From: Litomosoides sigmodontis
Lineage: Eukaryota > Nematoda > Chromadorea > Rhabditida > Onchocercidae
NCBI GenBank assembly: GCA_963070105.1
Contig: OY718803.1
Coordinates: 1,737,007 to 1,801,006, forward strand
DNA: 64,000 bases
Reading direction: 5' to 3'
Part shown: positions 1-13,492 of the stretch, in pieces
Position numbering within the stretch: position 1 is the first letter of the stretch
How the letters are laid out: every line of letters begins with the position of its first letter
Notes under the pieces: model-generated
What the model saw: the letters and a program-made list of their open reading frames with translations, nothing else
Told to the model about the DNA's origin: nothing
Databases searched by the model: none
Position numbers and translations under genes: made by a program

Positions 1-1106
<1,106 letters not shown>

Positions 1107-1219
1107 TTTTAATTATCATTAATTTACAAAAATTTTTGAAAAGGTTTGAAAAATTTGCAGAAAAAAATGAACAAAATGTTGTAAGTTAAAAATTTGCTTC
1201 AAAAAGCGCAAGAGCTTAC

Positions 1220-4200
1220 TCCTTTCAGATGGTCTAGGTCTCTTTGCAACCGGTTCCAACTCTGATAACGGATCAAATGCTAGGCTACTTTCAAGGTAAC
1301 GTGAATCATACTCATCAGGCCCAATAAATAAAGCAGCTCGTTTACTTAGATCACTCATGTGATAAAATTCGGAACGTTCACATGGCTCATGATATTCACC
1401 ATCCGATTTCTTACGTCCTGTAACATTCGTTATTTTTTTTTGAAATGAAATTTTTCAATTGTACAGAATTATTCGATATATTAAAGTAAAACGAAAGCAC
1501 CCAACTACATGAATCTTTACGTGTATATGTGTACAACAAAGTGGATAAGTGTAAATACAGTTAATTCAATTCAATTAAATGCAATTGAAAAATTTTGCTA
1601 CTTAAAAAAGGAGGTCAAAAAATTAACCAAAATTATATTATATCTAGTTTTTTAAAGTACTAATCCTACTACTTCATATTTTATTTTGTCCAGTTATTTT
1701 CATTCATTTACAACAAAAAAGTGACAGATTTTTTGTCCCTCAATTCTTGGGTGCTTTTTTTTTTATTCAATTTTAATTTCACGAATAAAACAAAAACAGA
1801 AAGAAACGTTGAAGTTTAATTGACGTATATACATGGAAATTGTGAAGCTAACTTAAGACGCATTATAACAATTAAGCAAAAACAAAATAGAGAGCAAAAA
1901 AGACGAAAAGAAACAAATTATTAAAATGGAAGCGAAAAAAAAACGAACGAAAAAAAGAACTGTTTATGATAAATAACCTTGAAGTCTCCGTTTCTCATCT
2001 CTTCTCGTTTCATGTAGCATTTTTCGGTTAGCACCCTATAAAGCCATTTGCCAAGAAGGTAAAAATATTTTAGGCAAAAAAAAAGAGAAGAAAAGAAAAC
2101 GAAAACAAACGTTAACGAAGTAAGCAATTTACTTTTGTTATTATTATTATTGTAAGCTTTTTTAGAAAAAAAAAGCAGAAAAGAGTACGATAATGGCAAA
2201 TATGCAAATTAGCTGATTGACAAGCAAAACAATTACAAAATTATTCGTCAATTTTCAAGTAACACTTTTTTATTGAAAAAAATGCAATTTGCATATTTTA
2301 CAGCAATGTTGTTGTTGCTGTTGCAGTTGCAGTTGTGATTATTGTTATTGTTGCTGTTGTTGTTGTTGTTGTTGCTGTTGTTGTTGTTGTTGCTGTTGTT
2401 GCTGTTGTTGTTGTTAATAATTATTGAACAAGTAAATACACAACACAAAGACGTGCACAAGCACAAAACATTACAACAAATGCAAAACACAATAGCTAAG
2501 CGCAACAAAACAATTTACTGTAACGGCCGAAGATATCAATGAGAATTTTGAATTAAAATTTTTTAAATTTTAAAAGAGTAAAAAAAACAAAGTATGAACG
2601 AAGTATCATAAAAAGAACTCTGATATATTTCGCTATAAATACAAAAAGCGTAAGCAAAAAAAAAGCCATTTGCAAAAAAAAATTAGGCATTTACTAGGAC
2701 TTCACTTCTTTTCCTAAAACTTTTTTTTTGTTTAATTTCAATTATCTCAGTTACCTGTTAATTTACGCTTTTGAGCCCTTTTGTCCTCGTCACGTAATTT
2801 TCTTTCTGCTCCCTAAGTTAAAAAGATTGTTTAAATTTTTGAATTTTCCATTCAAATAAATATAATTTACCATAAATAATATTAAATTTAGCTTAATACA
2901 CGATCAATGATTGACGGTAGAAAAAAGAAACAATGCAGTGATTTTTTAACAATCAATAGAAAATTCGAAAAAATGAGATACAATAAAAATAGTAGTAGTA
3001 GTAGTAGTAGTTCAGTTAACAGTTGTTATAGACATTAAAGAATGTGATACATTTCTAGATTTGAATTGAGGAAAATTAAAAACAAAAATTAATTTTAATG
3101 ATAGTATTTTTCGGAGAAGCGTTAGTTAAAGACTTAAATTAAATGGTCCATTAAAACAATCGTTAGAATTTGGTTCAAATTTACTCTTTTCAAAGTTTCA
3201 CTTAGAATGCAACAGCGAACAAACAAAGCAATAGTACGATTTTCCTTCTCCTATTAAAATTTAATTTCAAAAATTAGAGAAATCCTGTAGTTTTCTTTAA
3301 ATGACTGTAACAGTTTAAATTTGTTAAATAATTTGGAAAATATATTGGAAGAGAATATGAGTGCAATTTTTTCACCAAATTTTCGAATTTAATTCTAAAT
3401 TGTATTGAAAGCGCTAATCAATTCAATTAATATTGTTACAATTGATAAACAAGCACATGTGACAATATTTTATTTTCTGAACATTTTTTTTGCAAAAAAA
3501 TTTTTTTTTGTCAGCTCTCTCAATCAAATGATAATTATAGTCTCGGATGCTACACAATGCATATTATGGCAATATTTCATGTAATTAGTGCGACACTTTT
3601 AAATAGTATGATTTAATTAAAAAATAAAAATTTCATTGAAAAAAAACTATAATCTAAAATTTCGATTAACTTACCTTATCACAAAACACTTTGATTTGAC
3701 AGTATCCTCGATGAAATGGCACATCGGTACTATCATTTTCATCATAAGTATCAATTTGGATGTGAAGTGGAAGACCTTTAACACCTTTTTGATTACTGAA
3801 ATCGGTCGATAGGCATTGTACTGCAATGCTGATCTGAAATTATATCAATGTGTTTGTACAAGTTTTTACTTCACAGTGGGTTGCTAAATTTCAATGACAA
3901 ATAAAAAAAAAAGGTTAACTTTTTTAAAATATGCTTGAAAAAAAAGTGAAGTAGAATAATGCGAAAATTTTGATCAAATGAAAAGAAAAATATCAAAGTT
4001 CTATTTATCGCTTTTTTTTTTTAAATTGAAAAATGAATTTGAATGAGTCAGTTATTTTAGCAAAATAACGTTCAGCATACAGTATGCTAATCGTTCTCCA
4101 CTCTCATTGATTCATATGATTGCACACTACCACTTCCTTTCTATTAGCAAATTAATTTTTCCTTTTTACTTTTTATTCCCCATTTCGCAAATATTTAATT

Positions 4201-7200
4201 TACATGAAATGATTAGCAAATTTAAAAGTGTGTTTTTTAAATTAATTATTAATACTGATGATTTGAGCAAAAGTAAATTTGCATAAAATCTAAAAGTTTT
4301 GATGAACAAAAATTTGACTGTGACAGTTAATTTAACTTAAACAATCTAGCTAATGATAAATTAAAAATTAATAATAGTAATAATATAAACAACAATATTA
4401 ATAGTCATATTAATAAAGATTTAGATTTTAAAATTTTAATTAGCTTTTGCCTTCCTTCGTGTTTTTTTTTTTTTTTTTTGTAATTTATTTATGTAACTGC
4501 ACTACTATTGAGCAGTAACACAAATAGTTTTCTAACAATTATAAATATTTTTAAATAAAGCTATTATTATTTAAGAGTAATAATGGTTATATGCTTATTA
4601 GTAGTCACAATGCCAGACTAATTAATTACAGTAATTCATTGATCATCAATGATAACAACAATGATCATAATAATTAACCAAAAATAGCAATAATAATAAT
4701 AATAATCAGTAATAAATTCATAATACACCTGAATAATTTATCAGTAAATAAATTCATCGAATTATTATTCCCCACTGCTCTAGGAAAGTAATTTGCGTGA
4801 AGTAATTTACGTGACGTTGATAAGTGATTGGATGGAAAAGCAAACCTTAACACTTGATTGCTCAGTTGGATTCCAGTAAAATTGTATCGCATTGTGCGCA
4901 ATTTCTTCAATTTGTCCAATCATACCGGAACTGTTCTTCGCATCAATTTCCAGTATTCGTTGTTTCACCGAATGCTGTCGTGAATGCCAAAATTGCCACG
5001 TCTTAATTTCCTCCTCGTACGTCTTATCCTCTCGAAATACAATCATTAATTGACTCTAAATGAACAAAAAAAAAATTATTAAAAAAGATTTTAACAATTT
5101 AAATGAGTTTTTAAATGTGCAAAAATTTCACTTGTAATATTTATTGTTGAAGAGAGAAAAAATTGATTAAAAATTTTTAATTTCATTAAAATATAATTTG
5201 TTTAGAATGTGAATGAAATATTGCATACAAATGTGTATAAAATGTTTTCTTTTTTTTTGTTTTATTTAAAAAATTTTTCTAAAAAAAATTAGGCATTTTT
5301 ACACAGTTCAAGAGGATATCTTCAAAATATGCCTTATAAAGAGGAGCAGCGTTAAATATTTTACAAATTTCAAATGATAGTAATGCAATATATTGAAGAA
5401 GAAATTCTAGCAACGCACAACATTTGATAGTGGTAAACATTTTTCGTAAAACTTTCACACTAAATAATAAATTAATAAACAATTCAGAACTTAAATTAAT
5501 TTATAATTGTAACATTTAAGTAAAATAATAAACATAGCACTAATTTATGCACACTAAATTGAGCAAAAAAAATTCTCTATAAATTTTTTTTTTTTTTTGC
5601 AAATATACAAGGATTAAGGAGGAAAAGAAAAAAATTCAAATTAAACCTTTTGCAATTTAATTGATATATTGAAATTAATTTGGAAAAATTTTAAAACATA
5701 ATTAACAACGCATAGTTTGCATCATTAGATCATCTCATTTTGCTTGAAACATGGGATGAGTGGAACGATGAAGTGTCGTTCAAAAATGATTGTCCGGTTT
5801 TCATCACTTTGTGTCGCTCACACCATCGATGATCCACGACACGACAACAAGTTAACAGGTTAATCTCTAGCCTGTTTTGCTGTATCGCTGTCATCGATAC
5901 CGATACCGGTACTTGGTGCTAGCAGTACTGGTACTAACTAACTAGCACAACTTACTGCTTACATTGCATGGAACAGGAATTGAAAAAAGGAAAAAAAAAT
6001 AATAATTCTTCTAATTAGTCATTTTTAATATTTATTAATAATGCAAAAAAAAAATTTCAAATTTATAAGCTTTTTTCTGTTTGCTGCAAAAAATAAAAAT
6101 TTTTTTTCCAAACTTTTTTTTTCTTCAGTTAAATGCAATATAAAATTTGTCACTTTCACTGTTGTTAATTTACGAAGGTAATTGCGGTATAAATATTTGT
6201 AAATTTTGTAAAATTAATAAATTATTTAATATGTATGTAAAATACAATTAGCTCATAATTAATTATTTTCTTAGACAAAAAAAATGACTAAAAAGATTTG
6301 TTAGCTAATGAAAATAAAATTTAACCGTACGTGATATGCAAAAGCAAAAAAAAAAAAGAACAACATATTTGGAAATTTGCAAAATTTTTTTGGTTTTTTT
6401 TTGGAGAAGTGGAAAAAGAGCAAAAAAAAAAAACGCAACGCTTACTTTAACTGTTGGACTTTTCAGTGGTTTGCAGAGGTCAGGAATGTAATCGAACGAA
6501 ACAGTGTAGAACTGTCCCTTATTGACGTAGGTCATACGATCATCTTCCTTACGCACTGACGTTGATATTGGTGCTTCTAGGACGTACTGAAAACCGAGAC
6601 TGTTTTCTCTGCAATAAATGTTATGAGAAATTTCCATTAAACTTTAAAGTAAAGATTTTTTTCCTTGATAATTGTTATAACTTGAAGAATTGAATTAAAA
6701 TTCTTTTAATTATTGATTTAGTTTCTAAATTCTCATATGATATGGTTTTTTTGAAATTTGCAAAAACAGTTCGTATTTTTTATTTTCTATGTGTATTTCC
6801 ATATACTTAATGTAATACCCAATTAAATACACACAAATAAATTTTTTATTGATTAAATTGCATTAATGATTTTTTAGCACTAATTATTTTATTCGTACTT
6901 CTTATCATTAGAAAAAAAACTCCATGCAATGGTAAAATTTTCGTGAAAAGCTTTGCAAGAAAAGTTTCTGCATTTATTTTATTTTTTTTTGCTGAAAATT
7001 TTAATTGACTTTAAAATTTTGAACAATTGAAATAATTATAAAATAAGCTTATTAGGAATATGTAAAAATCGGAAGAGCCATTTTTTATGTTTATAATTAA
7101 TTAAGCTTCTTATATTTTCATCATTTTTGGACAAGCAGGCGGAAAGTTGTAAATGAGAGAATACTTTGTTGCCTTATGTCTCGTCTTCTCTCTCAAAATT

Positions 7201-9715
7201 AAAAAATTAAAAAAGGATAATTTGACGACATATTCATTAGCTTACAATTAAATTAATGTCATTGTACTGTGACAGTAACAATTTCTCCTAAATTTGAATT
7301 CAAATTTACGACAGCAAAAGAATTCTTAATCGTGCGTATATAAAATCATTTTGAAAATTTTATTTTAATAACATAGATATATACATGTGTATGTGTATGT
7401 GTTAATTTTATGCGATCGTAATAGAGAAAGAGGTAGAGAGAGAGAGAGGGAGAGGGAGAGGGATGTTAAATCAATTTCATTCGATGCTATCGAAATCATT
7501 CAAGCGATGTGAAATTAATGAAAAAATTCCGTATGCGAATTTTTGAGCGAATCAAACAATTATGTGTAAAACTTGTTTTGATCGTACGTCACTTCTATTT
7601 CAATTATGATCCATATTAGTTGACCTGTATACATATTCATTAAGCGTGTACGTAATTTAATTGCAATATTAAATTTAAATCGAAAAAGAGGAATGAAATT
7701 GAGAGAGATGCATAAAGTGAGACGGAGTTATTCATAATCAATTCCTCAAACTATTTTTGCTTACAAATGAGAGAAAACAAAGAAATAAAATTAATAACGA
7801 AAGGCAAAAAATTTTTGCTTCTGTTTTTTCAATTTGGAAATTTGAAAAGATATCCTATTTGTGAAGATGAATAATAAAAGTTTCGATTTTTTTAATTTTC
7901 TTAGATAAATTAATGAATGAAAGAGAAGTGCTCGCAAAAAAATGGACAAGTGGACAAAGGAAAAATAAATAAATAAGCAACAAATGGGCAAATGAATAGG
8001 CAGAAAAAAGGAATGGAATTTCAACTGAGAGATTGGAGAAGGAAATATTGCGAGAGATTGTTGTGCAATTTAAAGGAAACACACATAATTTGTACAGTTT
8101 GTAATTTTACTTTGAAAAACGAATTGCGGTAAAATAATGAAAGAAAATTTTAAGAGCAAAAGTCGTCTGTTGATAATTTCAAATGACTTGAATGATTTTA
8201 ATATGTTTGAAATGGTTTTTCTGTCATTGCTCAGTAAGCTATTATTGCTGTTGCTATTGCTGTTGTTGGTGTCTTTTTTTTTTAATTTTAAAAATTATAG
8301 TATAAATATAAAACGATTTTGATAGAATGAAGTGAATGAATGATTTATAAAATTTTAAGCATTATTTTATAATTTTAAACTGATGTTTATTAGGTTAAAC
8401 TTTTGTAACTTTTTGGTTCTCTCTTTTTTTTTCGTTGTAAGTCAAAAAAATAAAAAAGCAAAAAACGAACAATTTAGGAATGATGATCGGTGAATCACGA
8501 TGATTCAATGAACGTTCAGTCCGATCGTTAACGTTAGCTGATTGGATACCATGTAGTACGTCGGTCGCCGCATAGAAATCTTCATTTTTTGTTGCAATTA
8601 GTGACAGGTCAGCGCCAATACCACTATCTACCGGGGAAGGCATTTCCACCGCGGTCTTATATACCCGGGTTTCTTGCTGTTGTTGTTGCTGTTGTTGTTG
8701 TTGTTGTTGCTGTTGTTGTTGTTGCTGTTGTTGCTGTTGAGATTGTTGAGATTGTTGTTGAGGCTGAGGTTGTGGTACCTCTTGGGGATACTGTAGGGCA
8801 CTGGCTCGTTGTTGCTGATACTGCTGATAGTGTTCCATAGGGCGTTGCCATTCATGAGCTGTTACAGCTCCTTGGAATACGGTCGGATAGTAAAGTGATG
8901 TAGCACTAGATGGAGCGGTAATAATGGACGTTTGACCTTGCGCAAGTCCAATAGCAGCATAGTCGGTGTATACACGACTATAGCTAGGCATAGAGTAGTA
9001 TTGCTCAATTGGTTGCATTTTACTCAAATCTTGTAAGCTTGGTTGACTTAGTGGTGCCAAATCAATTGGTTCACTTTTTGGTGAAAAATCATGTTGCTGC
9101 TGCTGCTGCTGCTGCTGTTGTTGTTGCTGCTGTCCACGACCTATAGAAAAAAAAAGGTGAAGAAATTAACAAATTATAAATTTCAAATTTGTTTTAGTAA
9201 CTTCCTTTTTTTTTCTCAAAATCAAATTGATCAAAATAAGTTATTTATATTGTAAGTGAATTTTTTTTTCATTCTCAATCATTCATCCATTGCTTACGTC
9301 TAAAAGAAATGAGTGGAGCAGCAGCTTGAATTATAATTAATTATCCTATTAAATTTAATTTTTTAGTAGGAACAAGTAATTAATGCAAAAACATTCACTT
9401 TATTAAAGTATCATCAAAAAATTTAGTTTGTATAACAAAATTGTTGTTTGAAAAAGAGGCGGTCATCACGTTTTATGTTTGCTTGTTTGTTTATTTGTTT
9501 GTTTTTTGGCTTTTTTTTTCTCATATTTCAGCCAAAGAGGTGCAAGTGTGACATTTGATCATCGATAATTTTGCGCTTGGACCTGGTGGAGCAGTCTTGA
9601 TAACTGATGATGAATCCAAGTGGAACTGTTGCTGGGACTGCGACGAAGACATCGTCGCCGTAGCGCGGACTGATGATTGCGAATCGAACGACTCCAATTT
9701 CATTCCTTGTAGGAC
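1220..9715 (-). CDS. grh-1: Grainyhead/CP2-family transcription factor, partial at both ends
   Basis: Sequence-specific nuclear activator of epidermal and epithelial barrier genes in animals. Exons on the minus strand: 9715-9583, 9140-8471, 6608-6446, 5055-4846, 3833-3675, 2812-2755 and 1417-1220. All phases agree, giving about 530 aa. The first two exons encode a low-complexity N-terminal region with two polyQ tracts. The next exons carry the CP2/Grh DNA-binding core: [15 protein letters not shown], then [53 protein letters not shown] and the basic stretch [17 protein letters not shown]. The exon at 1417 holds the conserved CERSEFY segment. The last exon ends at a GTAAGC donor, so the C-terminal dimerisation domain lies left of the window. 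The first exon begins at a strong acceptor, so the start codon lies upstream, beyond 9715. Two donors (after 8471 and 9583) are weak and set mainly by phase. Confidence 0.93.
2310..2416. repeat. Intronic CAA/CAG (minus-strand) repeat
   Basis: A mixed TTG/CTG run on the plus strand, CAA/CAG on the minus strand, inside the grh intron between exons 2812-2755 and 1417-1220. It would encode polyQ or polyN on the grh strand, but in-frame TAA codons and the lack of flanking conserved coding sequence argue that it is intronic. Confidence 0.85.
5745..5960. other. Compositionally distinct block inside a grh intron
   Basis: About 215 bases in the intron between exons 6608-6446 and 5055-4846 are clearly less AT-rich and less homopolymeric than the flanks. 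They hold CCGGTTT (5794-5800), AACAGGTTA (5854-5862), TACCGGTA (5904-5911) and several ATCGAT words. No long reading frame fits on either strand. This could be an intronic regulatory element; the function is inferred only. Confidence 0.4.
8675..8760 (-). repeat. Coding polyglutamine tract 1 in grh
   Basis: A CAG/CAA-mixed tract in exon 9140-8471, read on the minus strand as a run of more than 20 glutamines preceded by QQQSQQSQQ. The mixed codons suggest selection on the amino acid, or an older and more stable tract than a pure CAG run. Confidence 0.9.
9094..9132 (-). repeat. Coding polyglutamine tract 2 in grh
   Basis: A second CAG/CAA run of about 13 glutamines at the 5' end of exon 9140-8471, just after its acceptor. 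It is followed by [19 protein letters not shown]. Confidence 0.88.
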
Positions 9716-10090
9716 CTAAGAAACAACAAAAAAAAAAACAATTTCCAATGAAAATTTCATTTTTTTTTTAAAAAAAAAATTGTGTTACTTATGAGTACGA
9801 GAAACTTCCCTCATATCTTTCTGATATCTTTTCTCGCTTATCAACAAACACTATTGCTCATATAAAATAATTATTGTTGCTATTGCTATAACAAATTGTG
9901 ACTGTTATCATTACTGCTGCTGTTGTTGTTGCTGTTAGTAATAATTTAAATTGTTAAGCAATGAATTTTTTTCCTGCTTAATTTTACTTTTCTAGAAATT
10001 GAAGTAGTAAAAAGGAGGGAAAAAAAAGGACTGTAAAATTGAGGCAAAAAGAGGTAAAAGTTGCTGAACGTTTTGGAATTGCTCTGAAAG

Positions 10091-10208
10091 ACAGGTTATG
10101 CATTGAAGACAGGTTTTGTGGCTTTAGGCCTGTTACAATCTCATATGCCTGGGTCAAACGATAAGTACATACAAGAATGAAATAAAGGTCTTTTTCCGCG
10201 GAACCGGT
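10091..10208. promoter_or_regulatory. Cluster of Grainyhead-type sites upstream of the first visible grh exon
   Basis: ACAGGTT at 10091-10097, ACAGGTTTT at 10109-10117 and AACCGGT at 10202-10208 lie within 118 bases. They resemble the known Grh core (AACCGGTT and ACNGGTTT variants). Autoregulation is an inference; three short sites can occur by chance. Confidence 0.3.
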
Positions 10209-10259
10209 ATCGCCCAGAAAGCGTTCGATAATCTTAGAACAACAGGTCAGGGTGACACT

Positions 10260-11265
10260 GGTTCTTCTTTCAGGGAGAGGGGGAGCAGGGGGGGGGGGTG
10301 GAAAAAGTGAGGTGAAATGATGATGGGTGTGCGGAAGAAAAGTGATGGGGAGGGTGTGTGGTAGAAGAAGTGGAAGTTCGATGCATACAATTACTAGTTG
10401 GTTGTATTGTAGGTGCTGCTGTGCTTGGTGCTCACGGTAGCGATGGTAACAGTAGCAGTATTGGTAGTTGTTGTTGTAGTTGTGGTAGCAGTGGTGGTAA
10501 TAGCAGTAACAGAAGAAACAGGCTTACCCACTATCCGGTCCTTGTTCCTCCTCGTTGGCCCGTTTTCGTCGTCGTCGTTGGTTCGGTTTTGGTGTGGTGC
10601 CGCGCGGCGAGGACTGGATCAAGTCCGCTCCTGATAGGTGCCTGTTATGGTGCTGCTGCTGGTAGAGGGCAGGGCAAGTTATCGTCGTTGCAGGTCTGGT
10701 ATCTGGTATCTGTCACACTGTGTACTGGTGTATGTGCGTGTGTGTGTACCGAGAGATGAAGGTGTGCACAATGTATGTACGTGTGTGTGTGTGTGTGTGT
10801 GTATTCAGAAGAAGGGGCCGGTCCTTCTGATCTTTTTTCCTCCTCCTCCTCCTCCTCCTCTTCCTCTTCCTCCTGCTGCTGCTGCTGCTGCTGTTCCTTC
10901 ACTTTTCGAACTGAAAGATGATCGGAAGAATTCTCAAATGAAAGAAGAGTTGCCTTGCCTATACGAAAGTAATGTCACCACGCAGTGTACACACCCACCC
11001 ACACACACCCACCCACCCACCCACCCACACACACACACACACACACTAAATTAACTGAAGAACTCGAAAAACCAGTAGTAATCGGTATTTGCGATGATGA
11101 TGACAATGGTGATGATGATGATGATGATGGTTGGATGAATTTTGGGGTGGCCGATTGGAGTGGAATGAAATGGAATGAAAAAGGAGGGCGAACTTTTCAA
11201 CGACACACGCGAAAAGGGGGACGGTGTCGTGAGCAAACGATATTGGAAAGCGGCGGTAGTGGTTG

Positions 11266-11330
<65 letters not shown>

Positions 11331-12278
11331 GGTGGTAGTGTTAGTGGAAGTTTTGAAGGAGGGGGTTCAAAGGAGGGGCGAGGAGAGGGAGAGGGGACAG
11401 GTATAAATCTAAACAAGCTGTCAACTACTGAAATGCTATCATGTACTTACTACTTACTACTACTACTACTGCTACTGGTACTACCGCTTCGTTTAATTAA
11501 CCAAATCGCTGATCAATCATTAATTTACGTCCACCAACTCCTTTGACCATTCTCTTCTCACTTTTTATCTCTCTTCCTACTCCTCCTCCTCCTCCTCGGT
11601 CACGTACGTAATTTACACGTAACGCTACTGCAATTTCTACACTTATTATTGTTGATAAATAAATAAATATCAAACTACTCGACACTACGAAAGCAAAAAA
11701 GAAACGTTGAATTTTTTTTTATTTATGACAAAAAGAGTGGAAAAAAAAGTTTTGTTAAATTTGTTGGGTGTGTGGGTGTGTAGGCGCGTAGGCGTAGGTG
11801 CGTGTGTGCTTGTGTGTGTGTGTGTGTATGCCAAAAGTACTCATTTCTCATCAACGCCATCTTCTTTTGTGCTCTGTCACTACCGTTTTTACTGCAATTG
11901 CTACCACCACCACTACCGCTGCTACCACTACCACTACTACCATACTACCACAGCAACTACTACTACCTTATCGCTCCTTCTACTATCATGACATTTTAGA
12001 AGTGGTGAAGTTTACTACCACTGCTACCAATAGAGCGCCGCTACTGCTACCACCGTCATACTACCACCACAAGCATCGCTACTGTCACTTGAGTAGTAGT
12101 GAAGTGTACTTCTACGACCGCTGCACTGAATTCCATTGATTTCGCTGAGGCCAAGTTCTGCCCAGCAGCACTCTACCTATCTACTACACCTGTCACACCT
12201 GCGCATCCGTTTGTTATTGTCATCAAAAAGTTTTGTATCTTCTCAATGTTTCCCTATTAAAATCTCTACATGCATACA

Positions 12279-12311
<33 letters not shown>

Positions 12312-12670
12312 CTACTCATGTGTATGTGTATATGTTTGTGTGAGATTTGAAATGAAATGAAGTTGAAAAGATGGATGGAAAAGAGGAGAGAGAGAGAGAG
12401 AGAGAGAATCCATCTATCTATCTATCTATTTTTACCTCGATCATCCTGTCAAAACTCTCTTCCAAATCAGACGATGAAATGGTGAATGAGTGAGTGAGTG
12501 AGTGATTGGTTGATCACAATTAAATGTCGTCTATGTCGTTCTAATCGTTGCTATCGTTGTCGTCAACTAAATTTCTTTTCTTAAAATTCACTTCTTCACC
12601 TGAATTTTCAAAAATTCACAACAACCAACAACCAACAACAACAACAACAACAACAACAACACATTAGTGA
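10260..12670. repeat. GC-richer microsatellite island upstream of grh
   Basis: Dense short arrays follow one another: (TG) near 10782, (CTC) 10838-10872, (TGC) 10874-10892, CACC/CA near 10985-11045, (GAT) 11095-11130, (AGT) 11266-11321, (GGT) after it, (ACT) 11452-11475, (CTC) 11579-11597, (TG) near 11810, ACC/ACT mixes 11900-12060, (TG) 12282-12312, (AG) 12385-12408, (CTAT) 12412-12428, (GTGA) near 12490 and (AAC) 12628-12660. Many open frames here are repeat artefacts. Confidence 0.85.
10272..10300 (+). other. G-quadruplex-capable G-rich run
   Basis: The plus strand reads GGGAGAGGGGGAGCA followed by 11 Gs. That allows at least four G-tracts separated by short loops. It is the only such run I saw in the 64 kb and lies about 0.56 kb upstream of the first visible grh exon. 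Confidence 0.6.
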
Positions 12671-13375
12671 ATGTTTGAATGAATGATAAGTATTTTGATA
12701 AAAGAAATTAAAATTAATTTATGAATTTTTATTTTCTTTTTTTGAATTTGTTATTTGATTGGTAAATTTTAAATTGTAAATGATAGCAAAAGGAACGAGA
12801 AAGGAGAGCGAAAGAGAGAGAAAGAGAGAGAGCGAAGGGAGAAAAGGAAGGAAATGATAAATTAATTGTTATGAACAGATAAGTGTAAAACAATAATAAT
12901 AATAGATAGAAATGAAACATTATTTTCACGGTGTATAAAATAATAAAACAGAAATAAACTTTTAATCTTTTGAAATTTTTATTTCTAATCTAAAATATCA
13001 AATTTTCATCGTTGTATTAAAATTTAATACATATACAACGATAGTTCATTTATATTAGCGAATAATACTTTTTTAAAGTTTAGAAAAAATACTTTTTAAT
13101 TAATTAAATAAAACTGTGCACGTTTCATTTCAGTTTAAATTTAACGAATGGAAAAAAAAGAACTTTTTTGAACGAATATATATGCAAATGTGAAAAATTG
13201 ACAAATGCCACAATAATCTGCTTATGTTATAAACATTTAAATTTACACTTTCATTTTGGGACAGCAAAATTTATTCAAGAAATATACCAAAACAAATAGT
13301 TGGACCAACCTGTATTTGTTTTCATTTGGACGAAAGTTGTGTTCGGTTGCTTTTTTGTAGTATTTAAAAAGAAAC

Positions 13376-13492
<117 letters not shown>

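Noticed and set aside
11051..12360. Several Ser-, Thr-, Leu- and Pro-rich open frames on both strands
   Set aside because: They are low-complexity translations of AGT, CTC, ACC and GT arrays with no splice or homology support.
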